Shown here: one piece after another, positions 1 to 5,557 of the stretch
Layout of the letters: the number at the start of each line of letters is the position of its first letter
Position numbering within the stretch: position 1 is the stretch's first letter
The notes under the pieces: model-generated
Told to the model about the DNA's origin: nothing
The model's database searches: none
What the model saw: only the letters and a program-made list of their open reading frames with translations
Source: DASWIP01 sp036397635
Lineage (GTDB): Bacteria; Actinomycetota; AC-67
Length of the DNA: 6,994 nucleotides
Assembly: GCA_036397635.1 (NCBI GenBank)
Contig: DASWIP010000088.1
Span: 1 to 6,994, forward strand
Direction: 5' to 3'
Translations under genes and position numbers: made by a program

Positions 1-1
1 C

Positions 2-67
2 GCGCGCGATGCGCTCGCGCGCGCGGGCATCGGGCCGGCATCTTGCGGTGAGCCTGTCCTCGGCTGA
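2..67 (+). CDS. possible C-terminal end of an unidentified gene, cut by the window edge
   Basis: One + strand frame is open from the window edge to a TGA at 65-67 and reads as 21 residues ending GEPVLG. Its first part (ARDALARAGI) looks like an ordinary bacterial helix. The early codons end mostly in G or C, but the last few do not. A strong stem-loop follows 12 bases after the stop, and the next gene is convergent, which is what one expects if a + strand gene ends here. The visible piece is too short to identify a family. It could equally be chance open frame in very GC-rich DNA. Confidence 0.25.
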   Translation, partial: ARDALARAGIGPASCGEPVLG

Positions 68-78
68 CGACCGGCGCG

Positions 79-102
79 GCCTCGGACCAACGGGTTCGAG
101 GC
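79..102. terminator. stem-loop between convergent genes, probable terminator
   Basis: The arms 79-88 (GCCTCGGACC) and 93-102 (GGTTCGAGGC) pair over 10 positions, nine Watson-Crick and one G·T, around the four-base loop AACG. It lies 10 bases beyond the stop of the exporter permease gene on the - strand and 11 bases beyond the possible + strand stop at 65-67, so it could serve both directions. Neither side has a T-run. That is common for terminators in high-GC actinobacteria but leaves the assignment open. Confidence 0.5.
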
Positions 103-112
103 AGAGCACGCT

Positions 113-940
113 TCAGCCGCGGATGTCCGCGCCCAGCAGCCGCTCGCGGCTGACGGAGCGCGCGCCGCGCGCGAGGCCGTAGATCGCTCCGATCCAGGCG
201 ACCGCCCCGATCCACCATCCGGCCGCGTTCCCCGCGCCGAGCAGCGAGCCGCTGGACTGCCCGTAGGCGATCAGGATAAGTGGCAGCGTCACCAGTCCCG
301 AAGCCTGCTGTGCCGCGGTGGCGCTCTTGACGCGCGCGCTGATCCGCAGCACCACCGAAAGAGCGAGGGCGATGAACGGCGGCACGACCCACAGCATCAG
401 CACCCACCACTGCGCGGTCGGGAAGAACCAGCCGCCCACATCCGGCCCGACGATCGTGTTCACGATCAGGGCGTAGATGCCGAAGCCGACCAGCGTGGCC
501 GCGTAGCCGGGCAGGATCGACGCGATCAGCTTGCCGATGTAGATCTCGCGTTCGGTCGCGGGGGAGTGCGCGAGGAACTCACCGGTGCCGCGCTCGCGTT
601 CCCCGACGATCGTGTTGGCGCCGATCGCGGTCGAGATGGTCAGCGGTACCACCACGGCCAGCGGTGCGAACAGGTACACGGCCATCGCGTACTGCGCGCG
701 AACCTCCGGCGTGTCTCCCTGCAGCGACTGCTCGACCGCGGCCGGCAGCGTGTCCAGGGTCTTGCCGATCTGTTGGACCAGCTCGATCTGACCGGCCCGA
801 TCCACGGCCAGCAGCAGGAACGTCGGGAACACGATGAAGAACAGCGCGGCGAGGATCGTCATCGGGATCCAGAAGTCGCGGCTCTGTCGCAGCACCAGCA
901 GATCCGCGCGCATCACGGTGAACATCCGGTGCGCGTTCAC
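113..940 (-). CDS. ABC-2 type exporter, membrane permease subunit
   Basis: A 275-residue integral membrane protein, the probable channel partner of the ATPase encoded just upstream. Hydrophobic segments lie near residues 24-46, 86-106, 135-160, 170-200 and in two stretches near the C-terminus. A soluble loop of about 40 residues follows the first segment. The stretch at 113-138 (GERERGTGEFL, then a GKL) is the hallmark cytoplasmic loop of ABC-2 permeases of the NatB/YhaP type, which are known for export rather than uptake. I chose the GTG start at 938-940 because AAGGAG (946-951 on this strand) sits 5 bases upstream and the start overlaps the ATPase stop as GTGA, implying translational coupling. 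The open frame continues much further upstream, but that part is antisense-frame translation of the ATPase gene. The substrate cannot be told from sequence; drug, lipid, ion or peptide export are all possible. Confidence 0.88.
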   Translation of the reverse strand: MNAHRMFTVMRADLLVLRQSRDFWIPMTILAALFFIVFPTFLLLAVDRAGQIELVQQIGKTLDTLPAAVEQSLQGDTPEVRAQYAMAVYLFAPLAVVVPLTISTAIGANTIVGERERGTGEFLAHSPATEREIYIGKLIASILPGYAATLVGFGIYALIVNTIVGPDVGGWFFPTAQWWVLMLWVVPPFIALALSVVLRISARVKSATAAQQASGLVTLPLILIAYGQSSGSLLGAGNAAGWWIGAVAWIGAIYGLARGARSVSRERLLGADIRG

Positions 941-1854
941 GGACGCTCCTTCCGGCGTACGGCGAAGTACAGCTCCTCGAGCGACGGGATGTGAGGCTCG
1001 ACACGCGTCAACCGGACGCCCGCCTTGATCAGGAACTCCACAAGGTCGGGCACGATCGACAGCTCGGTGACTTGGACGATCGCGTGGCCGTTGCGCTCGA
1101 ACGCCGTGACGCCGTCGAAGTCGCGGACCATCTCGAGCGCGTCTCGTTCCTCGGCGTCCAGCAGCACGACCGCATCGGGCCAGAACCGCTTCGCGAGCGC
1201 GCCCGGTGGGCCGGCGACCAGGTCGGTCCCGTGGTCCATCACCACGACTTGATCCGCCAGTCCCTCCGCCTCGAGCAGCAGGTGGGTGCACAGCACGACG
1301 GTCTTGCCGCCGCCGGCCATGTCGTCGATCAGCTGCAGCACCGCGCGCGACGACTCGGGATCCAGCCCGGCGGTCGGCTCGTCGAGCAGCAGCAGCTCGG
1401 GGTCGTGAAGCACCGCGCGCGCCAGGGCGAGGCGGGTCTTCATCCCCGTCGAGTAGGTGCCGACCTGTAGTTTGAGCGCGTGCTCGATCCCGAAGCGCGC
1501 GGCGGCAGGCTCGATCATCGCGAGGTTGCCGAGCCCGTAGAGCCGCGCCGAGTACAGCAGGTTGTCGAAGCCGCTCAGCCGGTCGTACAGCGCCGGCTTC
1601 GCCGACACGACGCCGCAGCGCGCGCGCACCTCTTCGCCGTTCCGCCGAGGATCCAAACCGAACACGCGCACCGAACCGGTCTCGACGGGCAGGCCTCCGG
1701 TGATCACGCGCACCGTGGTCGTCTTGCCCGCTCCGTTCGGTCCGAGCAGCGCGGTGACGGTTCCCTTCGGTACTTCCAGGGAGAAGTCGTGCAGCGCCAT
1801 CACCGCGCCGAAACGGCGTGTGACACCGGAGAGCTGCACGACTGACTCGGACAT
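937..1854 (-). CDS. ABC-2 type exporter, ATP-binding subunit
   Basis: A 305-residue cytoplasmic ATPase that powers the adjacent permease. Walker A GPNGAGKTT lies at residues 38-46, Walker B LLLLDEP at 154-160 followed by the D-loop AGLD, and the switch histidine at 191 (CTHLLLEAEG). The signature motif is the divergent YSTGMKTRLALARA (134-147) instead of LSGGQ. The Q-loop position reads VVSAKPALY, so the usual glutamine is an alanine. Both variants occur in this exporter subfamily. The C-terminal 80 residues form the small accessory domain typical of drug/ABC-2 ATPases, ending in PSLEELYFAVRR. The ATG start at 1852-1854 has AGAGG at 1858-1862, spaced only 3 bases away, which is tight. A TATCGT (1864-1869 on this strand) could be its -10 box, so the transcript might have little or no leader. 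It is the first gene of a two-gene operon. Confidence 0.92.
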   Translation of the reverse strand: MSESVVQLSGVTRRFGAVMALHDFSLEVPKGTVTALLGPNGAGKTTTVRVITGGLPVETGSVRVFGLDPRRNGEEVRARCGVVSAKPALYDRLSGFDNLLYSARLYGLGNLAMIEPAAARFGIEHALKLQVGTYSTGMKTRLALARAVLHDPELLLLDEPTAGLDPESSRAVLQLIDDMAGGGKTVVLCTHLLLEAEGLADQVVVMDHGTDLVAGPPGALAKRFWPDAVVLLDAEERDALEMVRDFDGVTAFERNGHAIVQVTELSIVPDLVEFLIKAGVRLTRVEPHIPSLEELYFAVRRKERP

Positions 1855-1933
1855 GATCCTCTGACGATATCGACCCCGGCCGATGACCGCTTGATGCGTC
1901 CGGTTCGTCCGCCGTCGGTTACCCTGTGCGGCC
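1855..1933. promoter_or_regulatory. divergent promoter region between exporter and glycerate kinase genes
   Basis: This 79-base gap separates two divergent starts, so it must carry both promoters. Toward glycerate kinase, TACCCT (1920-1925) fits the actinobacterial TANNNT -10 pattern and ends 8 bases before the GTG start. No Shine-Dalgarno precedes that start, so a leaderless transcript is the simplest reading. Toward the ATPase, TATCGT (1864-1869, - strand) is the only clear TANNNT match. No good -35 box is seen for either. The positions are inferred from pattern only. Confidence 0.4.
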
Positions 1934-3043
1934 GTGCGGGTCGTCGTCGCTCCCGACAAGTTCAAAGGTTCGCTCTCGGCGGCCGAGGCGGCCGAGGCGA
2001 TCGCGCGCGGCTTGAAGGCCGCTGGCGCCGATCCCGACGTTTGCCCGATGGCCGACGGCGGGGAGGGCACCCTGGACGCGCTCGTCGCGTCGCTGGGAGG
2101 GACCGTGATGGGGGTCATCGCGCGCGGGCCGCTCGGCATCCCGGTGCGCGCGCACATCGGGCGCCTCGCGGACGGAACCGGCGTCGTCGAGCTCTCGCAG
2201 GCCTCAGGGCTCCGGCTGGTCGCACCCGAGGAACGCGACCCGATGCGCGCGAGTACCTACGGGACCGGCGAGCTGATCAAGGGCGCGCTCGCGCGCCGCC
2301 CGCACAGGCTGATCGTCGGACTCGGCGGGAGCGCCACCGTGGACGGCGGCGTCGGTCTGGCGCGCGCCCTCGGCGTGCGGTTCCTCGACGCGGACGGCCA
2401 CGAGGTGCCGCCGCAGGGGGGCGGGGTGCTCAGCCGGATCGCGAGCATCGATGCATCACGCCTCGACGAACGGTTCGCGTCGATCGATGTCCTGGTCGCC
2501 GCCGATGTCTTGAGCCCGCTGCTCGGACCCGAAGGCGCCGCGCACGTCTACGGCCCCCAGAAAGGTGCGAGCAGCGTGCAGGTCGAGCTGCTCGAGCAGG
2601 GGCTGGCGTCGCTGGCGAGAGTGATCGAACGCGACCTGCGTACGTCGATCGCCGAGGTTCCGGGCGCCGGCGCGGCCGGCGGAGCCGGCGGGATGCTGCT
2701 CGCGCTCGGCGCGGCGCTACAGCGTGGCGCCGACGTGGTGGCCGAGGCGCAGGGCCTCGCTGAACGGATCGCCGCTGCCGACCTGGTCGTCACAGGCGAG
2801 GGGCGTCTCGATGCGAGCACCACTGCCGGCAAGGCGCCCGCCGCTGTCGCCGAGCTTGCCAAGGCCGCAGGGGTCCCATGCGTCGCCCTGGTCGGCGAGT
2901 ACGGTGAGGCGGTCGACGGTTTCGACGAGGTCCGCGCGCTGCTGGATCATTTCGCCGGCGATCGTGACCAGGCCATGGCGCGCGCTGCTCCGGGGCTACA
3001 GGCTCTGGCCGCGCGGCTGGGATCGGACCGCCGGCGACGATGA
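1934..3043 (+). CDS. glxK: glycerate kinase (GlxK/GarK family)
   Basis: A 369-residue cytoplasmic enzyme, full length for the family. It phosphorylates D-glycerate with ATP, feeding glycerate from glyoxylate, serine or sugar-acid breakdown into glycolysis as 2- or 3-phosphoglycerate; the 2-phospho product is usual for this type. Family motifs are in order: APDKFKGSLSA at 6-16, MADGGEGT at 39-46, YGTGELIKGAL at 109-119, GLGGSATVDGG at 129-139, and TGEGRLDAST at 287-296 in the C-terminal lobe. The GTG start places the APDKFKGS motif at its normal distance from the N-terminus. No Shine-Dalgarno precedes it, which fits a leaderless mRNA. It is divergent from the exporter operon and followed in the same direction by the Fe-S carrier gene. 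I recall a similar kinase/Fe-S carrier adjacency in Mycobacterium (Rv2205c/Rv2204c), which suggests a conserved actinobacterial arrangement. The gene symbol reflects family membership. Confidence 0.93.
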   Translation: MRVVVAPDKFKGSLSAAEAAEAIARGLKAAGADPDVCPMADGGEGTLDALVASLGGTVMGVIARGPLGIPVRAHIGRLADGTGVVELSQASGLRLVAPEERDPMRASTYGTGELIKGALARRPHRLIVGLGGSATVDGGVGLARALGVRFLDADGHEVPPQGGGVLSRIASIDASRLDERFASIDVLVAADVLSPLLGPEGAAHVYGPQKGASSVQVELLEQGLASLARVIERDLRTSIAEVPGAGAAGGAGGMLLALGAALQRGADVVAEAQGLAERIAAADLVVTGEGRLDASTTAGKAPAAVAELAKAAGVPCVALVGEYGEAVDGFDEVRALLDHFAGDRDQAMARAAPGLQALAARLGSDRRRR

Positions 3044-3105
3044 GCCCAAGACCCGGGGGGCTGCTCAAGGCCACGAAGGCCCTGGTCGAGGACTTGCACG
3101 AGTGA
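3040..3105 (+). CDS. possible 21-residue ORF coupled to glycerate kinase
   Basis: The ATG overlaps the glycerate kinase stop as ATGA, the same coupling overlap used by the confirmed gene pairs in this window. The frame runs 21 codons to TGA, and 19 of them end in G or C. The peptide begins MSPRPGG and continues as a likely short helix (LLKATKALVEDLHE), with leucine and valine on one face and charged residues on the other. It has no signal peptide, no cysteine and no match I can recall. It ends just before the stem-loop at 3115-3139, so it would be the last cistron of that transcript. Chance is a real alternative for so short a frame. Confidence 0.25.
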   Translation: MSPRPGGLLKATKALVEDLHE

Positions 3106-3114
3106 ACCGGAGGG

Positions 3115-3139
3115 CGCCCTCGAAAAGCCATCGAGGGCG
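3115..3139. repeat. perfect 9-bp inverted repeat: terminator or operator
   Basis: CGCCCTCGA (3115-3123) and TCGAGGGCG (3131-3139) are exact reverse complements around the seven-base loop AAAGCCA. It lies 72 bases after the glycerate kinase stop and 2 bases before the TATAAT of the next promoter. As a terminator it has a strong GC stem but no T-run. As an operator it would cover the -35 element and spacer of the Fe-S carrier promoter. It may do both: end one transcript and insulate or regulate the next. Confidence 0.55.
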
Positions 3140-3147
3140 GGTATAAT
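3120..3147 (+). promoter_or_regulatory. promoter of the Fe-S carrier gene
   Basis: TATAAT at 3142-3147 is a perfect -10 hexamer, striking in such GC-rich DNA. TCGAAA at 3120-3125 matches four of six positions of a TTGACA -35 box with a 16-base spacer. Transcription would start near 3154, giving a leader of about 44 bases that contains the ribosome binding site GAGGAG (3187-3192). The -35 element and most of the spacer lie inside the inverted repeat 3115-3139. Start position and sigma class are inferred. Confidence 0.65.
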
Positions 3148-3197
3148 CTAGGTTCACGACTTGTTCCCTATGGTCATCGACCCGACGAGGAGAATCC

Positions 3198-3545
3198 ATG
3201 GAGACCACGACCACCACGACCGGCGTGAACCTCACGGAATCCGCTGCCGGCAAGATCCGGGACCTCTTGCAGCGTGAGTCGCCCGAGACCGAGATGGCCC
3301 TGCGGATCGCCGTCCAGCCGGGTGGCTGCTCGGGCCTGCGCTACGCCCTGTACTTCGACGATCAGATCGCCGACTCGGACAAGACGTACGTCCTGCACGG
3401 CGTGAAGCTCGTGGTGGACAAGATGAGCGCCCCGTACCTCGGCGGCGCGAAGGTCGACTACGTGGACTCGCTGCAGCAGTCGGGCTTCATGATCGATAAC
3501 CCGAATGCGCAGAGCTCGTGCGCGTGCGGGGACTCGTTCCACTAG
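3198..3545 (+). CDS. erpA: A-type iron-sulfur cluster carrier (HesB/IscA/ErpA family)
   Basis: A 115-residue cytoplasmic protein that binds a nascent Fe-S cluster and hands it to apo-enzymes. The three family cysteines are present: C44 in PGGCSGLRY, and C108 and C110 in the C-terminal SSCACGDSF, the usual C...CxC ligand set. The length is typical. The N-terminus has a run of six threonines (residues 3-8) encoded by ACC/ACG repeats, probably a disordered tail. The ATG is supported by GAGGAG five bases upstream. It has its own strong promoter and a terminator directly after it, so it is probably transcribed alone. A cysteine desulfurase and a TusA gene lie about 2.7 kb downstream on the opposite strand and could supply the sulfur. 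The IscA and ErpA subtypes cannot be separated with certainty here; the symbol follows common actinobacterial usage. Confidence 0.93.
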   Translation: METTTTTTGVNLTESAAGKIRDLLQRESPETEMALRIAVQPGGCSGLRYALYFDDQIADSDKTYVLHGVKLVVDKMSAPYLGGAKVDYVDSLQQSGFMIDNPNAQSSCACGDSFH

Positions 3546-3560
3546 GACCACGATGCCGGC

Positions 3561-3586
3561 AGAGGGCGGCTTTCGGGCCGCCTTCT
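3561..3586. terminator. stem-loop terminator between convergent genes
   Basis: AGAGGGCGGC (3561-3570) pairs with GCCGCCTTCT (3577-3586) over 10 positions with one G·T, around the loop TTTCGG. On the + strand the stem runs into a short pyrimidine-rich stretch, TTCTCGCTGTT. It begins 15 bases after the Fe-S carrier stop and lies 13 bases beyond the stop of the convergent secreted-protein gene, so it probably ends transcripts from both sides. Confidence 0.72.
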
Positions 3587-3599
3587 CGCTGTTCGGAGC

Positions 3600-4076
3600 T
3601 CAGCCGATACCCGAGCCGACCGAGCACCAGTACACGAACTGAGGCGTCCAGGACCCGCTCGGGGTGGCTTCGACGTTGCAGCGCAGCCGCCCGAGGAATC
3701 CCCGCTGGGTGTCCACGACCTCGCCGACGCTGACGTCGTCCTCGCAGGTCGCGAAACCCGCGCCCGAGGCGGTGCACTCCACCACGACATAAGGATCGTG
3801 GCCGGTGGTCCGCGACAGATCGTGCTCCTCGGCGAAGGTGACGAAGACGCGCAGCGAGACCTGCCGGCTCCCGACCGGATCGCGCGCCTCGCCCCAGACC
3901 GTCACCGGGAGCCCGCGGATGTCGAAGGTGCACCATCTCGATCGCGCGGTCAGCCAGCGCGCGTTGCCGGACGAGTCGGTCGGTGAGCCGCAGCCGCCGG
4001 AGCCGTGGGTCGCCGGCACCGGCGCCGGGATCAGCAGCGCCAGCCCGACCAGTACTCCCAGCGCGCGCCGCCTCAT
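3600..4076 (-). CDS. small secreted cysteine-rich protein of unknown family
   Basis: A 158-residue protein I do not recognise. The N-terminus is a clear Sec signal peptide: MRRR, a hydrophobic core at residues 5-17, then PAPVPATHG with likely cleavage near 22-23. The mature part has six cysteines (29, 49, 101, 111, 133, 151), an even number that could form three disulfides outside the cell. It alternates short hydrophobic strands (VSLRVFVTF, YVVVEC) with turns, suggesting a small beta-rich domain. There is no transmembrane anchor or lipobox. The ATG is preceded by GAGAGG (4083-4088, - strand) at 6 bases and overlaps the stop of the upstream membrane-anchored gene as ATGA, so the two are co-translated. 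A role at the cell surface together with that protein is inferred. The open frame upstream of this ATG is antisense-frame noise over the neighbour. Confidence 0.75.
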   Translation of the reverse strand: MRRRALGVLVGLALLIPAPVPATHGSGGCGSPTDSSGNARWLTARSRWCTFDIRGLPVTVWGEARDPVGSRQVSLRVFVTFAEEHDLSRTTGHDPYVVVECTASGAGFATCEDDVSVGEVVDTQRGFLGRLRCNVEATPSGSWTPQFVYWCSVGSGIG

Positions 4077-5248
4077 CGCGAGCCTCTCAAGCTCCGGAAC
4101 ACGTGCGCGGCCGTCAGCAGAAGTACCAGCCCAGCGGCGACCGGAACGGCCGGCGCGCCGGTTCCACCACCGTCGGAGGCGGCGGCGAGCTGCTCGGACC
4201 GGTCGGCCGGCGGTGCGACTTCCACCGGCGCGATCGGGAAGGTCGAAGCCGAGGCGGATGCCGTCGGGCTCGGCCCGGCCGAAGGCGTATCCGTGGCCAA
4301 CACCGACGGAGTGCCCGGCGAGCCGACCGTGATCGAGGCCGCGTGCACCGAGCTCAGCGGCGACTCGACGCAGGTGCCCGCGGCGGTCGCGCAAGCCGCA
4401 CCGCGTCCGGCGCCGGCCCTGAACGCGATCAGCGCGTAGCGATACCGCCCCGACGTATCGAAGGTGGTGTCCTTGCATTGGTACAGCGAGGAGAGTCGCT
4501 GGCAGCCCTGTCTGCCGGGGTCGGTCGCGTTCACCGCGAACTCCTGGTGATCCCCACCGGGACCTTCTCGTACGAAGTGGTATTCGACGATGTCGGGTGA
4601 GGGCTGCGTTCGTTCCTCCGGATTCGCCTTCCACCGGAGCGTCACAGCGGGAGTGCTTCCGGTCGAGACGCTCGGGTCGCCCGCCCACTGCGGCGCCACC
4701 GGGGGGTTACGCAGCCGGACCTCGAAGCCCGGGGACTCTGTCTCCAGGTCGCGGTCCGGCGGACGCTCCCGAGCGATCACTCGCAAGGTGTACAGGGCGT
4801 TCTTGGTCGCCTCGCTGTGGTAGTGCTTCGTTGCGTGCTCGCAGTCGGATTCAGCGGTCGCGGGATCCGGCCAGACGCGGCTGTCCCAGGTGTAGTGATC
4901 CTGATAGCTCAGGCTCCCAGCGGCGGGGCGCCATTGCTGAAGGCAGATCCACAGCGATGCCGGCGTTCCGTCGACATGAGCCTGGAGTCTGACCCACTCC
5001 AAGCCGAACGTGGCCTCTGAGTGCACGTGGACCTGGATCATGCCGGTGATGCTCGCGCCGGGCTTCAGGGTGGGATCACCGGGGCCGCACACCTGCGAGC
5101 CGCATCTGTCGGCGTCGTAGATCTCGGTGATCCGCGAGCGAGGTGGATCGGCCGATGCGGGTGGGCCGGTGAGCAGCGCTACGGCGCCGGCGAGGGCGAG
5201 CGCGGCGGTGAGCGCGCGCCCGGCTCGGTGTGTGTGGGGGGGCATCAT
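4073..5248 (-). CDS. surface protein with signal peptide, two beta-sandwich-like regions and C-terminal membrane anchor
   Basis: A 391-residue protein of no family I can name. A signal peptide (residues 1-33, hydrophobic core 13-27) ends in ASA before D34. Residues 40-180 contain eight-to-ten-residue hydrophobic strands and look like an Ig-like sandwich. Residues 184-309 resemble a fibronectin type III domain (VTLRWKANP, IVEYHFVREG, GRYRYALIAF). A Pro/Ser/Thr/Ala-rich linker spans about 310-357. One transmembrane helix at about 366-384 is followed by the basic tail RSLRGSR, giving a type I topology with the bulk outside the cell. The eight cysteines (49, 54, 102, 136, 249, 258, 286, 293) fall into four plausible neighbouring pairs. 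No sortase motif is present. Start: ATG at 5246-5248 or the adjacent ATG at 5243-5245, neither with a clear Shine-Dalgarno. It heads a two-gene operon. An adhesive or structural role is a guess from architecture only. Confidence 0.75.
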   Translation of the reverse strand: MMPPHTHRAGRALTAALALAGAVALLTGPPASADPPRSRITEIYDADRCGSQVCGPGDPTLKPGASITGMIQVHVHSEATFGLEWVRLQAHVDGTPASLWICLQQWRPAAGSLSYQDHYTWDSRVWPDPATAESDCEHATKHYHSEATKNALYTLRVIARERPPDRDLETESPGFEVRLRNPPVAPQWAGDPSVSTGSTPAVTLRWKANPEERTQPSPDIVEYHFVREGPGGDHQEFAVNATDPGRQGCQRLSSLYQCKDTTFDTSGRYRYALIAFRAGAGRGAACATAAGTCVESPLSSVHAASITVGSPGTPSVLATDTPSAGPSPTASASASTFPIAPVEVAPPADRSEQLAAASDGGGTGAPAVPVAAGLVLLLTAAHVFRSLRGSR

Positions 5249-5320
5249 GGCTGGGTTCGACGGGCCCTTCCGAGACCCTCCCCTAGGCTACCGAGCGGTC
5301 GGAAACGGGGCGAACCGGGT

Positions 5321-5426
5321 GGGTGCGGAATGATGCCGGGTTGCAGACGTCGATCCGGCGCGGCCCACCCCAGTCGTCTTCCGGAGGTCCGGTTGGAGGA
5401 TCGACGTCTGCAGCCATTCGGCACCC
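5321..5426. repeat. long imperfect inverted repeat (about 29 paired positions)
   Basis: The inner arms 5342-5356 and 5398-5412 are exact reverse complements over 15 bases (TGCAGACGTCGATCC on the left). Adding one T·G pair (5341/5413) and one G-C pair (5340/5414) makes 17. After a seven-base bulge on the left (5333-5339), pairing resumes between 5321-5332 and 5415-5426 with one mismatch in 12. The 41-base interior contains CCGGAGGTCCGG (5381-5392), itself self-complementary. As RNA on either strand this would form a long stable hairpin. It could be a structured leader or small RNA, a protein-binding cruciform-like site, or a decayed palindromic element. No second copy is visible in the window. 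Confidence 0.8.
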
Positions 5427-5459
5427 AGCGTCATACGGAACGAGCTCGCCGTATGTGCT
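5427..5459. repeat. second hairpin with palindromic loop
   Basis: CATACGG (5432-5438) and CCGTATG (5449-5455) are exact reverse complements. AGC (5427-5429) and GCT (5457-5459) can extend the stem across a small asymmetric bulge. The ten-base loop contains the palindrome CGAGCTCG (5441-5448). The hairpin begins immediately where the 29-pair inverted repeat ends, so the two would stack end to end in an RNA. It could also be a dyad operator for a regulator of either flanking gene. Confidence 0.6.
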
Positions 5460-5479
5460 CCCTGGAGATTCGCCCTCCG

Positions 5480-5536
5480 CCACCAACCTCCTCCCAGGTG
5501 GATCGGGTTCGTCCCGCCGTATCCGCTGATAGCGGA
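5480..5536 (+). promoter_or_regulatory. run of short stem-loops before the MOSC gene, candidate structured leader
   Basis: Three small hairpins follow one another: CCACC (5480-5484) with GGTGG (5497-5501), CGGG (5504-5507) with CCCG (5513-5516), and TCCGCT (5522-5527) with AGCGGA (5531-5536) around a three-base loop. An alternative pairing, TATCC-type bases near 5520-5524 with GGATA (5547-5551), would compete with the last hairpin and hide the ribosome binding site. Such alternatives are typical of regulated leaders, but short hairpins are also common by chance in GC-rich DNA. If the MOSC gene is leaderless, this stretch is promoter DNA rather than RNA. Confidence 0.25.
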
Positions 5537-5549
5537 AGAGTCGGAAGGA

Positions 5550-5557
5550 TAAGGTGA
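5550..5557 (+). promoter_or_regulatory. overlapping -10-like box and ribosome binding site of the MOSC gene
   Basis: Two readings share these bases. TAAGGT (5550-5555) fits TANNNT and ends 6 bases before the GTG at 5562, the geometry of a leaderless actinobacterial gene. AAGGTGA (5551-5557) is also a good Shine-Dalgarno, with the AAGG core 7 bases from the GTG. Only one reading is likely to be right, and sequence alone does not decide. Either way the GTG at 5562 is favoured over the in-frame ATG at 5568. Confidence 0.4.

Noticed and set aside
93..102. GGTTCGA resembling a tRNA T-loop
   Set aside because: The flanking bases do not form a five-pair T-stem, and no acceptor, anticodon arm or CCA is present. 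The bases are explained by the 79-102 stem-loop.
941..1291. 117-residue N-terminal extension of the ABC permease
   Set aside because: It lies wholly inside the ATPase gene in another frame and is Arg/Gly-rich noise. The GTG at 940 has a strong AAGGAG site.
937..1854. Degenerate ABC ATPase because of the non-LSGGQ signature and missing Q-loop glutamine
   Set aside because: Walker A, Walker B, D-loop and switch histidine are intact, and these substitutions are known in ABC-2 exporter ATPases. The enzyme is probably active.
3169..3174. TATGGT as a second promoter for the Fe-S carrier gene
   Set aside because: No -35 element stands at a proper distance, and the TATAAT at 3142-3147 is far better.
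4077..4688. N-terminal extension of the small secreted protein
   Set aside because: The extension overlaps the surface-protein gene in another frame, would bury the signal peptide, and lacks the GAGAGG site that precedes the ATG at 4076.
5321..5459. Integron attC site or insertion-sequence ends
   Set aside because: The arms lack the conserved attC core bases. No integrase or transposase gene or target duplication is visible, and only one copy exists in the window.
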